A stretch of 64,000 bases of DNA from Gemmatimonas sp. GTDB taxonomy: Bacteria; Gemmatimonadota; Gemmatimonadetes; Gemmatimonadales; Gemmatimonadaceae. The stretch is from the NCBI RefSeq assembly GCF_027531815.1, contig NZ_JAPZSK010000001.1:237023-301022 (forward strand). Reading direction: 5' to 3'. The translations under genes and the position numbers were made by a program. The notes below the pieces were generated by a model, which saw only the letters and a program-made list of their open reading frames with translations, ran no database searches and was not told where the DNA came from. How positions within the stretch are numbered: position 1 is the first letter of the stretch; every line of letters starts with the position of its first letter. Shown one piece after another: positions 18,403 through 26,376 of the stretch.

Positions 18403-18412
18403 GCTACATTAT
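18403..18412 (+). promoter_or_regulatory. Decamer GCTACATTAT upstream of the ChaN gene, candidate -10 region
   Basis: This AT-rich decamer stands out in GC-rich surroundings and occurs exactly once more, at 46261-46270 on the minus strand before the flavoprotein gene. It lies 47 bases before the ChaN start. TACATT or TTAT within it could serve as a -10 hexamer; no clear -35 is seen. Confidence 0.45.
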
Positions 18413-18459
18413 CCGGAGCGGCCATTCTGCCGCCCCTCTGCCCCACGGCCCCTCCTCGC

Positions 18460-19410
18460 ATGCTCCGGCGTCCTCCTGCTGCCCTCGTGCTCGGCGTGTT
18501 GTCGCTGTTCACCACCGCCTGCCTGCCCGGTGGCGGTCGCCGCACCTACGTGGCTGAACTCACCCCCGACCCGGCGGTGCGCATCTACGAGAGCAAGTCG
18601 GGGCGTTTCGTTTCCTTCAAGCAGTTCGCCGAGGTCATCGCCACACGCGACCTGGTGTTCTTCGGCGAGCAGCACGACGACCCCACGACGCATGCCGCCG
18701 AGCATGCCGTGCTGGCGGCGTTGGGCGAACGGCGTCCGCATGTGGTGGTGACGCTGGAGATGTTCGAGCGCGACGTCCAGCCGTTGCTCGATCAGTATCT
18801 CAAGGGCACCATCTCGGAGGAAAACTTCCTCGCTGGCGCCCGCCCCTGGGATCGGTACGTCACCGACTACCGCCCGCTGGTGGAACTCGCGCGGGTGCGC
18901 GGGTGGCCCGTTGTGGCCGCCAACGTGCCGCGCCGGCTGGCGAGTGCGGTGAGTCGACGCGGGCTGGCCGTGCTCGACACCATGAATGCCCGCGACCGCG
19001 GATTCATGGCGAAACAGCACGCGTGCCCCAAGGACACGTACTACGACAAGTTCGCCGAAACCATGAAGGGGCACGGCGCCGGCGGCGGGCCACCGACCGC
19101 CGCTGATGCGGCCGCGATGGCGCAGATGACCGATCGCTTCTACGAAGCCCAGTGCGTGAAGGACGAAGCCATGGGCGAGGCGATTGCCGAAGCCTTCGCC
19201 CGCGCCCCCAAAGGATCGGTGATCTTCCATGTCGACGGGGCCTTCCACAGTGACTTCGGACTCGGCACCGCCGAGCGGGCGCGCCGCCGTGTTCCCAAGG
19301 CCAGCAGTATCGTGCTCTCGGCCGTCCCGGTGTCCGACCTGTCGAACGCGAACGGTAGCGAGCACGCGGCGAAGGCGGACTACGTGGTGTTCACGCGGGC
19401 ACGGAAATAG
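18460..19410 (+). CDS. ChaN-family (TIKI/Pfam ChaN) lipoprotein
   Basis: 316 residues. The signal peptide ends in a lipobox (LFTTAC) with the lipidated cysteine at position 21. The mature part has the ChaN-like core: DLVFFGEQHDDP at about 68-79 (conserved E and HD), VVTLEMFERD at about 102-111, and a late histidine in VIFHVDGAFHSDFG at about 249-262. Campylobacter ChaN binds haem; related TIKI-fold proteins are proteases using the Glu and His residues. Haem-uptake partners are not nearby, so either activity is possible. It is a single gene followed directly by cassette B. Confidence 0.85.
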   Translation: MLRRPPAALVLGVLSLFTTACLPGGGRRTYVAELTPDPAVRIYESKSGRFVSFKQFAEVIATRDLVFFGEQHDDPTTHAAEHAVLAALGERRPHVVVTLEMFERDVQPLLDQYLKGTISEENFLAGARPWDRYVTDYRPLVELARVRGWPVVAANVPRRLASAVSRRGLAVLDTMNARDRGFMAKQHACPKDTYYDKFAETMKGHGAGGGPPTAADAAAMAQMTDRFYEAQCVKDEAMGEAIAEAFARAPKGSVIFHVDGAFHSDFGLGTAERARRRVPKASSIVLSAVPVSDLSNANGSEHAAKADYVVFTRARK

Positions 19411-19430
19411 GGGGCGCGCCGTTGGCGCGT

Positions 19431-19577
19431 GAACGGCGTAAAGGGCGAACGGCGTTAAGGGTTGCCACCCAACGGCACGGCGTAAGCAGGTGCCGGTAAC
19501 GCTGTCCTGTTGGGTGGCAACTCTTTACGCTGTCCCCACATAACGCCGTTCCCGCCCGGCGCCCAGCGCCGGGCGCC
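19431..19577. repeat. Left copy of 147-bp direct repeat with nested hairpins
   Basis: Nested pairing is visible: outer GAACGGCGT with ACGCCGTTC; a long imperfect stem 19451-19473 with 19509-19532; an inner GGCAC/GTGCC-type stem; then a separate 9-bp hairpin at 19554-19574 with loop CCA. It differs from the right copy at about a dozen positions by eye, and the differences in the 9-bp hairpin preserve pairing. Confidence 0.9.
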
Positions 19578-19636
19578 CGTCTTGCGCGTTTATATGCCAC
19601 CACCGGCAGCGTTTCGGTGCGACGTCTCGATCGGTC

Positions 19637-19653
19637 CGGCACTAACGTGCCGT
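19637..19653 (+). promoter_or_regulatory. 17-nt block touching the ATG of the second four-helix-bundle gene
   Basis: CGGCACTAACGTGCCGT ends at the base before the ATG and matches 6629-6645 at 13 of 17 positions. Its GGCAC/GTGCC ends form a short palindrome that cassette A lacks. It is probably a promoter or operator specific to this gene family. Confidence 0.5.
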
Positions 19654-20037
19654 ATGACCGATCTCCGGAATCTGAAAGTGCTCGACGCGTCTCTGCTATT
19701 GGTCGACACCGTCCACGCCGCGGCTGCCCACCTCGACGTGCGACGAGTGCCAAGGCTGCGCAATCAATTGCTTCGGGCAACGGATGCCATACCGGCCAAC
19801 ATTGCCGAAGGCGCCAGAGGCTCACGGCCGGAGTTCGTGCAATGCTTGCGCATTGCACTCAGATCGGCAGACGAAGTCGGTGCGCACCTGATGGTCGCAC
19901 GGCGCGTTCATGCGCTGCCGCTGGATCAGTTCCGTCGGTGCGAAAGCAAGCGTGTTGCCGTCTGCAAGATGCTGCACGGATTGATCCGCACCGTGCAGGA
20001 ATACCACGCGCGGGACAAGAACAGCGAACGGCGTTAA
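19654..20037 (+). CDS. Four-helix bundle protein (23S rRNA intervening-sequence protein / Avd-like), second copy
   Basis: 127 residues from the ATG at 19654, chosen because it aligns with the start of the paralogue at 6646 and follows the same 17-nt block; the frame is open further upstream into the left repeat but without family sequence. The hallmark A-I-P-A-N-I-A-E-G-A-R-G-S is at about 45-57, and the helices L-R-I-A-L-R-S-A-D-E-V and R-V-A-V-C-K-M-L match the first copy. The last codons and TAA (GAACGGCGTTAA) are the first bases of the downstream 147-bp repeat, so the repeat supplies the C-terminus and stop. An RNA- or DNA-binding role is plausible from the basic helices and known relatives but is not shown. 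Confidence 0.9.
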   Translation: MTDLRNLKVLDASLLLVDTVHAAAAHLDVRRVPRLRNQLLRATDAIPANIAEGARGSRPEFVQCLRIALRSADEVGAHLMVARRVHALPLDQFRRCESKRVAVCKMLHGLIRTVQEYHARDKNSERR

Positions 20038-20172
20038 GGGCGAACAGCGTAAAGGGTTGCCACCCAACGGCACCGCGTAAGCAGGTGCCGGTAACGCTGT
20101 CCGGTTGGGAGGCAACCCTTTACGCTGTCCCCTCACAACGCCGTTCCCGCCGGGCGCCCCGCGCCCGGCGCC
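20026..20172. repeat. Right copy of 147-bp direct repeat with nested hairpins
   Basis: The central stem is nearly perfect: 20045-20068 pairs with 20104-20127 with one mismatch in 24. The outer 10 bases GAACGGCGTT pair with AACGCCGTTC, and a terminal 9-bp hairpin (20149-20169, loop CCC) is followed by a run of C. It overlaps the stop codon of the four-helix-bundle gene and ends 8 bases before the next gene's stop. Confidence 0.9.
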
Positions 20173-20180
20173 CCCCCCGC

Positions 20181-20711
20181 CTACTCTTCGTAGCCGCGCT
20201 CCAGCAAAAACGCCCGCACCTTCTCCGGGTTCCGCTCCACCTCGATGGACCCGGGGCGCAGGCCGGTGCGAACGAGCATGCCGCGGCCAGCGGAGCTGGC
20301 CACGACGAACGCATCGGTCGTGATGCACACCACTTCGGCAGTCTCCGACAGCTGCCCGGGGTGTCCGGAGAAGTGCATGGCGGAATTCTCGCTCATCCCC
20401 TCCACCTGCACGCTGCCGTGCGGTTCACTCCACGTGACGCCGGTGAACAGCACGATGTCGTTGTTGCCATCGATGAAGTCCTCGACGGGCACGCCGAGCA
20501 CACCGCTGGTCGGCTCCAGCTCGGCCCGGATGCGATACGCATCAAAGAGCGCTTCCACATCGGCCGCGTCGAGCCCCACCCGCACCGCCTGCCCATCGCG
20601 GAGCACGACGGTGACTTCGTGCTCGGCGATGGAGATGCCGCGCCACGCCCCACGCAACTTGCGCAGGGCCTCCATGGTTTCGTTCGTGGCCTGAAATCGA
20701 TACTCGCGCAC
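20181..20711 (-). CDS. Conserved-looking hypothetical protein, 176 residues
   Basis: I do not recognise a family. The start is GTG at 20711, supported by a GAGGTG ribosome binding site seven bases upstream on the minus strand. The protein is soluble and acidic to neutral, with no signal peptide or membrane segment. Its pattern alternates beta strands (EHEVTVVLRDGQAVRVGL, FIDGNNDIVLFTG, AFVVASSAGRGMLVRTGL) with short helices (DVEALFDAYRIRAEL, PEKVRAFLLERGYEE), suggesting a compact alpha/beta domain. Codon use looks like its neighbours. It stands between cassette B and the Asp-box gene and is probably transcribed separately, because a strong hairpin terminator lies at 20790-20827 just upstream. 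Confidence 0.65.
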   Translation of the reverse strand: MREYRFQATNETMEALRKLRGAWRGISIAEHEVTVVLRDGQAVRVGLDAADVEALFDAYRIRAELEPTSGVLGVPVEDFIDGNNDIVLFTGVTWSEPHGSVQVEGMSENSAMHFSGHPGQLSETAEVVCITTDAFVVASSAGRGMLVRTGLRPGSIEVERNPEKVRAFLLERGYEE

Positions 20712-20789
20712 AACACCTCATGAGGGAAGGCGAGGGAAATCTCGCCCCTGGGCACGCCGGTTCCCAGAGGCCGATGGGGCCCATGCACG

Positions 20790-20827
20790 AACGCCGGGCC
20801 GACGCCAAACGGCGTCGACCCGGCGTT
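20790..20827 (-). terminator. Strong hairpin after the Asp-box protein gene
   Basis: AACGCCGGG (20790-20798) pairs with CCCGGCGTT (20819-20827); after one mismatch CGACGCC pairs with GGCGTCG around the loop AAAC. The hairpin begins 24 bases beyond the stop of the 20851-24093 gene on the minus strand. There is no strong U-tract, but the 16 paired bases make termination likely. Confidence 0.65.
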
Positions 20828-20850
20828 CCGCCCTGCGGCACCCCCAGCGT

Positions 20851-23800
20851 TTACCGGCGGTCGCCTTCGTCCTCGAAGCCGAACGGATTGGCACCGCCGA
20901 CCCCGCCCATGTTCTCGACCCGCAGGGTGGTCTTCTGAATGGTGTTGCCGATTTGCAGGACCACGCCGTAGTCACCCGTCGTGGCCGTGCTGCCCCCCCC
21001 ACCGAAGCCGCCGAACCCGCGTCCCTGGGCGGGAAGCGGCAAGCCGATCAGCTCAAAGACCTTGCGTACCGCCGGGTTGCTGGCGGCATTCTGCAGCTGC
21101 TGCGCGCGCTGCTGCAGCTCGGCCAGGTTCGGCCCGGCAGCGGCGGCACCGCCCGGGCGCGGCGTGGCTTCCGCCGGCCGGGCACAGAACGGCTCCCACT
21201 GCGTGAGCGGGCGCTCGCACGGCCCCGCGGCCGCCCGACCCGCACCACCACCGACACGGAAGTTCGCGCCGCCCGCCGGCGGGTTGAGCAGCTGCTTGGC
21301 CAGGGCGAGGGCCGTGCTGTCGTACTTCGCCTTGGTGAGCGAGTCCAGCACCTGCGGCATGCGCACCGCGCGCAGAATGCTGTCACGCTTCTCGCTGGCG
21401 GAAAGCGGCGTACGCGCCGGCGCACGGCCAGTAACACCGAAGTTCCAGGTCACCGTATGCAGCCCCACGCTCCCGGGGCCGGTGATGGTGGAGATGGTGT
21501 CGCCCACGGCGTTGAGCACGCTGATGCGCGCCGGGGAGCCGGCCTGCGTGATGCGGTAGCTGATGTTCGCCCCGTAGGCCGGGTTGGGGGTGGCGAAGAA
21601 GCCTTGGGCGTTGCCGTTGCCGCTGGCCCCGCGCAGTGGCTCCTCACCCCACTGGAACGCGGTCCGCGGCGTGAACAGGTGCACCGGCTTCGCGGCCACC
21701 GCCTTGGTCATCTGCGAGAGCGGCGCCACGTCCACGATCCAGAATCCGCGTCCGTGCGTGGCGGCGATGAGTTCCTTGTCGCGCGGATGCACCTGCAGGT
21801 CGTACACCGGCACGCTCGGCAACCCGGCCGCCAGCTTGAACCAGTTGGCCCCGCGATCGATGGAGGCGTAGACGCTGAGCGACGAGCCCACGTAGAGCAC
21901 CTCGGCGTTGTTCGGATCCTCCCGCACGACGTGCAGGAAGTCGGCGTTGCCATCGGCCGGCAGGTTGTTCACGATGCTGCTGAACGACTTGCCGCCATCC
22001 TTCGACACGAACAGATACGGCTTGAAGTCGCCGTTGCGATGGTTGTCGAAGGCCACGTACACCACGTTCGGATCGAACGCCGACGCCTCGATGCGCGTGA
22101 CGTACACCTCACCACCATTCGGCAAACCGGCAATGTTCTTGCCGATGTTCTCCCAGGTGCCGCCATCGTTGGTGGTGCGCCACACGTTGCCGTCATCGGT
22201 ACCGGCGTACAGCAGCCCCGGCTTGGCCGGGCTCTCCTCGAGCGCCACCACCGTGCCGTAGGTCTCGGCGCCCGTGGCGTCGAGCGTGATGCCGCCGGTG
22301 AGCCGCAGCGCGGTGTCGAGCTTGGCGGTGAGCTGGCGCGAGAGATCGGGCGAGATGATCTGCAGGTCGGCGCCGCGCTGCGACGACTTCAGCACGCGGT
22401 TGCCGGCGAAGTAGATCACCGCGGCGTTGTGCGGCGAAATGAAGAACGGGGAGTTCCAGTTGTAGCGCAGGCTCAGGTCGGCCGAATCCCGCGCCTGCAG
22501 CTTGCGCAAGCCGGCAATGGCCGTGAGTTGCGCCTTGCTGGCCGGCTTGAGCGGATCCCCGCGCACCGCGGCAATGCTGTCCTCCCACTCCTTGTACTTC
22601 GGCTGCCAGGAGGGCTTCTGGAAGCCGTAGCGCTCCCCCGTCTTGAGGTTGAGACGCGACACGTTGCCGCCTTGCGACTCGCCGTACACGATGTTGGGGT
22701 CGGTCGGATCCATCGCGGCGTAGAAGCCGTCACCACCCGAGATCGTGTACCAATAGCCCAGCGTCGTCTGGCTCACCCGGCGCCGACTGGGGCCGCACCA
22801 CGTGCCGTTATCCTGCGCGCCACCGCAAATGTTGTACGGCACCGCATTGTCGAAGGCGACCTCGTAGAACTGCGCGATGGGCAGGTTCTGCGGCTGCAGG
22901 AAGTTGCCGCCGGCATCGTACGTGATGGCCACGCCGCCGTCGTTCGCGAGGAACCAGCGCTGCGGATCATTGGGGTCGATCCAGATGCCGTGATCGTCGA
23001 CGTGCACGTTCTGCGCGGCATTGCGTGACGTCTTGCCGCCGTCTTCCGACAGCTGCAGTTCGGTGCTCGAGAAATACACGCGATCGGCATTCCGCGGATC
23101 GCTGCGCACCTGCGAGTAGTAGAACGGGCGCACGTTGATGTTGTTCATCTGCGCCCACGTCGCGCCACCGTCGGTGCTCTTCCAGAGACCGTTCAGCTTG
23201 GGATTCCGTTGCCCCACGATGGGGCCGGTGGCGTTCTCGGCCGCCTCGATCATCATGTACATGATGTCGGGGTTGGCGAGGTTGATGTCGAGGCTCATGC
23301 GCCCCTTGTAGCCGGCCGGGAACCCGCCGCCCTTCACCTCGGTCCACGTGTCACCACCATCGGCGCTCTTCCACAGCCCCGACCCCGGGCCGCCGGAGAA
23401 GAGCGAGTAGGGTGTGCGACGGCGCTCCCATGCCGTGGCGAACACGATATTGGGGTTCTTCGGGTGAATGGCGACATCCACGAAGCCCGCCTTGTCGCTG
23501 ATGAACTTCACCAGCTTCCACGTCTGGCCGCCGTCGGTCGTCTTGTAAAGACCACGGTCCGGGTTCGAACGCCACGCGGCCCCGAGGGCGGCCACGAACA
23601 CGACATTGGGGTTGGTGGGGTGCACCGCAATGCGACCGATGTGCTCCGTCTTCTCGAGTCCCGACGGCTTCCAGCTGATGCCGCCATCGGTGCTCTTGAA
23701 GATGCCGCCGCCCGGCTCAATGGAGTTGCGCGAGTTCGGCTCGCCCGTCCCGGCCCAGACCTGCTGAGTGTCACTCGGCGCAATCGCCAGCATCCCCATG

Positions 23801-24093
23801 GAGATGATGCGCTTGTCGTCGAAGACGGGGCGCCAGGTGATGCCGTTGTTGGTGCTCTTCCAGATGCCGCCGCCGGCGGCCGCGACGAACACGGTCTTGG
23901 ACGGGCTCGGAATGCCCACGACATCGGAGAGACGGCCCATGAAGTTGGCCGGTCCCACGGTGCGCCATCGCAGCCCGGCGGTCGTGGCGGAATCGAGCGC
24001 CTGGGCACCGAGCGGGGTGGTCAGCAGGGCGCCCTGCAGCACGAGGCCGCCTGTCACCGCGGCAAGCCGTGGGACGAATCGTGAAAAGGACAT
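20851..24093 (-). CDS. Secreted Asp-box (BNR/sortilin-like) beta-propeller protein
   Basis: 1080 residues from the ATG at 24093, which begins a clear signal peptide ending LLTTPLGAQA; the ATG ten codons upstream is less likely. The body consists of two stacked propeller-like regions rich in Asp-box motifs: KSTNNGITW, KSTDGGISW, KTTDGGQTW, KSADGGDTW, KSTDGGATW and RTTNDGGTW. The C-terminal part has a beta-sandwich (ARISVLNAVGDTISTITGPGS) and a helical tail near residues 960-1040 with a Gly-rich linker. Families of this type are annotated as glycosyl hydrolases or VPS10/sortilin-like but usually lack sialidase catalytic residues, so I would not assign an enzyme activity. A second member is at 50108-53113. 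Confidence 0.82.
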   Translation of the reverse strand: MSFSRFVPRLAAVTGGLVLQGALLTTPLGAQALDSATTAGLRWRTVGPANFMGRLSDVVGIPSPSKTVFVAAAGGGIWKSTNNGITWRPVFDDKRIISMGMLAIAPSDTQQVWAGTGEPNSRNSIEPGGGIFKSTDGGISWKPSGLEKTEHIGRIAVHPTNPNVVFVAALGAAWRSNPDRGLYKTTDGGQTWKLVKFISDKAGFVDVAIHPKNPNIVFATAWERRRTPYSLFSGGPGSGLWKSADGGDTWTEVKGGGFPAGYKGRMSLDINLANPDIMYMMIEAAENATGPIVGQRNPKLNGLWKSTDGGATWAQMNNINVRPFYYSQVRSDPRNADRVYFSSTELQLSEDGGKTSRNAAQNVHVDDHGIWIDPNDPQRWFLANDGGVAITYDAGGNFLQPQNLPIAQFYEVAFDNAVPYNICGGAQDNGTWCGPSRRRVSQTTLGYWYTISGGDGFYAAMDPTDPNIVYGESQGGNVSRLNLKTGERYGFQKPSWQPKYKEWEDSIAAVRGDPLKPASKAQLTAIAGLRKLQARDSADLSLRYNWNSPFFISPHNAAVIYFAGNRVLKSSQRGADLQIISPDLSRQLTAKLDTALRLTGGITLDATGAETYGTVVALEESPAKPGLLYAGTDDGNVWRTTNDGGTWENIGKNIAGLPNGGEVYVTRIEASAFDPNVVYVAFDNHRNGDFKPYLFVSKDGGKSFSSIVNNLPADGNADFLHVVREDPNNAEVLYVGSSLSVYASIDRGANWFKLAAGLPSVPVYDLQVHPRDKELIAATHGRGFWIVDVAPLSQMTKAVAAKPVHLFTPRTAFQWGEEPLRGASGNGNAQGFFATPNPAYGANISYRITQAGSPARISVLNAVGDTISTITGPGSVGLHTVTWNFGVTGRAPARTPLSASEKRDSILRAVRMPQVLDSLTKAKYDSTALALAKQLLNPPAGGANFRVGGGAGRAAAGPCERPLTQWEPFCARPAEATPRPGGAAAAGPNLAELQQRAQQLQNAASNPAVRKVFELIGLPLPAQGRGFGGFGGGGSTATTGDYGVVLQIGNTIQKTTLRVENMGGVGGANPFGFEDEGDRR

Positions 24094-24190
24094 GGAGAGG
24101 GGGGGATGGGAATCGGTACGCATTGGCCGTCACGGCCGTGCGACGAGATACGGATGGAAAACGCACGACGACGGCTGCACGTTTAGAGAT

Positions 24191-25249
24191 ATGATACCCA
24201 CCATCGGCATTGCCGCCTACGATGCGGCCGGACCCCTGGCCCCGTGGCGCTTCGAGCGCCGCGACCTTGGCGCCCACGACGTGCACATCCGGATTCACTT
24301 CTGCGGAATCTGCCACTCCGACCTGCACACGGTGCGTGGCGAATGGGGACCGTGCGCTTATCCACAGGTTCCCGGCCACGAAATCGTGGGGCGCGTGGAA
24401 CAGGTCGGCCCTGCCGTCACGCGGTGGAAGGCGGGCGATCTGGTGGGGGTGGGCTGCATGGTGAACAGCTGCCAGCAGTGCCAGCCCTGCGCGGATGGCC
24501 TCGAGCAGTACTGTGACAACGGCATGACGGGCACCTACGGCAGCATCGAGCAGGAAACCGGACGCCCCACCCAGGGCGGGTATGCCACCGACGTGGTGGT
24601 CCACGAGCAGTTCGTGCTGCGCGTCCCCGAGAATCTCGATCCGGCAGCGGTTGCCCCGCTGCTCTGCGCCGGTATCACCACCTGGTCGCCGCTGCGGCAG
24701 TGGAAGGTCGGGCCCGGGTCGCGCGTGGCGGTGGTGGGTATTGGGGGGCTGGGACACATGGCCGTGAAGCTGGCGCGGGCGCTCGGCGCGCACGTGGTGG
24801 TGCTCACGACCTCCCCCGGCAAGGCGGAGGATGCCCTGCGGTTGGGGGCCCACGAGGTGGTGCTGTCGCGCGACAAGCAGGCCATGAAGGGGCTGCGCAA
24901 CTCCCTTGACGTCATCATCGACACCGTGGGGACGCCGCACGACCTCGAGGGCGAGATGCAGTTGCTGCGACTGGACGGGACCCTCGTGCTCCTTGGCGGT
25001 TCGCCCGAGCCGCATCCGTCGCCGGGAGCGTTCACCTTCATCATGAAACGCCGCCGCCTCGCCGGTTCGCTGATCGGCGGCATCGCCGAAACGCAGGAAA
25101 TGCTGGATTTCTGCGGCGCCCACGGCATCACCGCCGACATCGAACTCATTGCTGCCGACGCCGTGAACGCGGCGTACGAGCGCATGCTGCGCTCCGACGT
25201 GCGCTATCGCTTCGTCATCGACGCGAGCACGATCTCGGCCCCGGCATAG
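24191..25249 (+). CDS. Zinc-dependent NAD(P) alcohol dehydrogenase (cinnamyl-alcohol/YahK type)
   Basis: 352 residues from the ATG at 24191. Catalytic zinc ligands are in CGICHSD (Cys about 38) and PGHEIVG (His-Glu about 60), with a later Cys in PLLCAGITTWSPL (about 157). Structural zinc cysteines lie in CMVNSCQQCQPCADGLEQYC (about 90-110). The Rossmann motif is GIGGLGHMAVKLARALGA at about 179-196, and the following strand ends VVLTTSP, which favours NADPH. Such enzymes reduce a wide range of aldehydes. The gene is monocistronic: divergent from the Asp-box gene and followed 20 bases later by a strong terminator. Confidence 0.92.
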   Translation: MIPTIGIAAYDAAGPLAPWRFERRDLGAHDVHIRIHFCGICHSDLHTVRGEWGPCAYPQVPGHEIVGRVEQVGPAVTRWKAGDLVGVGCMVNSCQQCQPCADGLEQYCDNGMTGTYGSIEQETGRPTQGGYATDVVVHEQFVLRVPENLDPAAVAPLLCAGITTWSPLRQWKVGPGSRVAVVGIGGLGHMAVKLARALGAHVVVLTTSPGKAEDALRLGAHEVVLSRDKQAMKGLRNSLDVIIDTVGTPHDLEGEMQLLRLDGTLVLLGGSPEPHPSPGAFTFIMKRRRLAGSLIGGIAETQEMLDFCGAHGITADIELIAADAVNAAYERMLRSDVRYRFVIDASTISAPA

Positions 25250-25269
25250 GCTGAAGGACTCATGACCTG

Positions 25270-25305
25270 CCCACGCGGCCGGCGCACAAGTGCCGGCCGC
25301 GTGGG
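25270..25305 (+). terminator. Perfect 14-bp terminator hairpin after alcohol dehydrogenase
   Basis: CCCACGCGGCCGGC (25270-25283) pairs without mismatch with GCCGGCCGCGTGGG (25292-25305) around the loop GCACAAGT, followed by CCTTTCGT. It starts 20 bases after the stop codon and is the best intrinsic terminator in the window. Confidence 0.85.
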
Positions 25306-25407
25306 CCTTTCGTCGTACCTCCCGGACGCCATGGAACCGGTGCCCTCCTGCTGATTCCTGTCCTCAGCACAGGCCCGGACGGAGCGGGAAGACCGCCGAT
25401 GGCGTGA

Positions 25408-25518
25408 TCCTTCTGCCAGTTGACCGTGGCCGGCAAGCAGGCGTTCGTGGTGGAGGATGCCCGCACCCATGCCGCCGTGCGGCGCCCCCCTCGTCACACA
25501 GGACGCTTGACGCGCTGA
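25408..25518 (+). pseudogene. GAF-domain relic upstream of the two-component genes
   Basis: Between a TGA at 25405 and a TGA ending at 25518 one frame reads SFCQLTVAGKQAFVVEDART and continues HAAVRR. This closely follows the canonical GAF-domain core (S-F-C-Q-x-V-V-x-x-x-x-x-x-V-V-E-D-A-R-x-H-x-x-V-R), after which a D-N-x-A-V segment should come but is absent. The fragment has no start codon and no flanking domain, so it looks like the remains of a GAF-containing sensor. It lies in the 407-base gap 25250-25656; apart from the terminator and a possible promoter (GGGTTAGGATTG near 25560) I see nothing else there. Confidence 0.45.
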
Positions 25519-25656
25519 AGGAGTGCGGCCTTCAGCGGTTTGTCGTTGCTGCCCGCGCCGGGTTAGGATTGTCAGGTGACCGTGGCCGTGCGCACTGCAC
25601 CGGCCCGATGCGGGCCCCAGGGCCCTGCTCCCGCACACGCCTCGATCTGCCGCGAC

Positions 25657-26376
25657 ATGACGCTCCCTCACGGTGAGTCGGTCGATCCCGAACGCATTCT
25701 CGTCGTCGAAGATGATGACGCGCTGCGAGCAGCCGTGGCGCACACCCTGGGGGCGCTCTGCCCCGACGTACGCACCGCCGCCACCCTGGCCGACGCCTTC
25801 CGCGAAACCGCCCAGGCGCAGCCAGACCTGATCGTGCTCGATCTCGGCCTCCCCGACGGGGACGGGACGGAGTTGGTGACCAAGCTGCGTGCCGTGACCG
25901 ACGTGCCGGTGATCGTGCTCTCGGGGCGCGACAGCGAGGACGCGAAGGTGGCGCTGCTCGACGCCGGTGCGGACGATTTCCTCATCAAGCCGTGCGGTGC
26001 AGCCGAGCTGCTCGCGCGGGTTCGCGGACAGCTGCGGCGCTCCGCCACCTCACAGGCCGCCCGGTCGTGGGCGCGCGTGCTCGTCGACGGGGTCGAGATC
26101 GACCTCGTCTCGCAGCGTGTCGTGCGCAACGGCGTGCCCCAACGGCTGACCCCGACCGAGTGGGCCCTGCTGCGTGCGCTCGTACTGCAGGGAGGGCGCC
26201 CGGTGTCGCCGAAGCAGCTGTGGGACATCGTGTGGGATCGGGAGTTCGGTGACTACTCGACCCATGTGCGCGTGCACATTACCCATCTGCGGCGCAAGAT
26301 CGAGCCCAATCCGCAGGTCCCCAGCCTCATCATCACCGAGCCAGGGGTTGGATACCGTTTCAATGGCCCGCGGTGA
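25657..26376 (+). CDS. OmpR/KdpE-type response regulator
   Basis: 239 residues from the ATG at 25657; the in-frame GTG at 25576 would add an unrelated proline-rich leader. The receiver domain has the acidic cluster DDD at 19-21, phosphoacceptor Asp62 (LIVLDLGLPDGDG), and Lys111 in FLIKP. The C-terminal winged helix (about 135-235) ends LRRKIEPNPQVPSLIITEPGVGYRF, the typical KdpE/OmpR recognition-helix and wing. The stop overlaps the start of the histidine kinase gene (GTGA), so the two are coupled. The pair resembles KdpDE, but no potassium-transport kdp genes are present in the window, so the target is unknown. The DNA-binding domain would activate or repress promoters on phosphorylation. 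Confidence 0.92.
   Translation: MTLPHGESVDPERILVVEDDDALRAAVAHTLGALCPDVRTAATLADAFRETAQAQPDLIVLDLGLPDGDGTELVTKLRAVTDVPVIVLSGRDSEDAKVALLDAGADDFLIKPCGAAELLARVRGQLRRSATSQAARSWARVLVDGVEIDLVSQRVVRNGVPQRLTPTEWALLRALVLQGGRPVSPKQLWDIVWDREFGDYSTHVRVHITHLRRKIEPNPQVPSLIITEPGVGYRFNGPR

Larger units (their letters stand above)
19431..20172. mobile_element. Candidate cassette B: four-helix-bundle gene between 147-bp direct repeats
   Basis: Two copies of a 147-bp structured repeat (19431-19577 and 20026-20172) enclose the second four-helix-bundle gene, and the downstream copy begins inside its last codons. No transposase, recombinase or reverse transcriptase is present. The arrangement resembles a REP-like or MITE-like unit with cargo, and parallels cassette A although the repeats differ in sequence and orientation. 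Mobility is inferred. Confidence 0.45.

Noticed and set aside
6436..20172. Diversity-generating retroelement
   Set aside because: Avd-like proteins are present but there is no reverse transcriptase, template repeat with adenine mutagenesis or C-type lectin target in the window.
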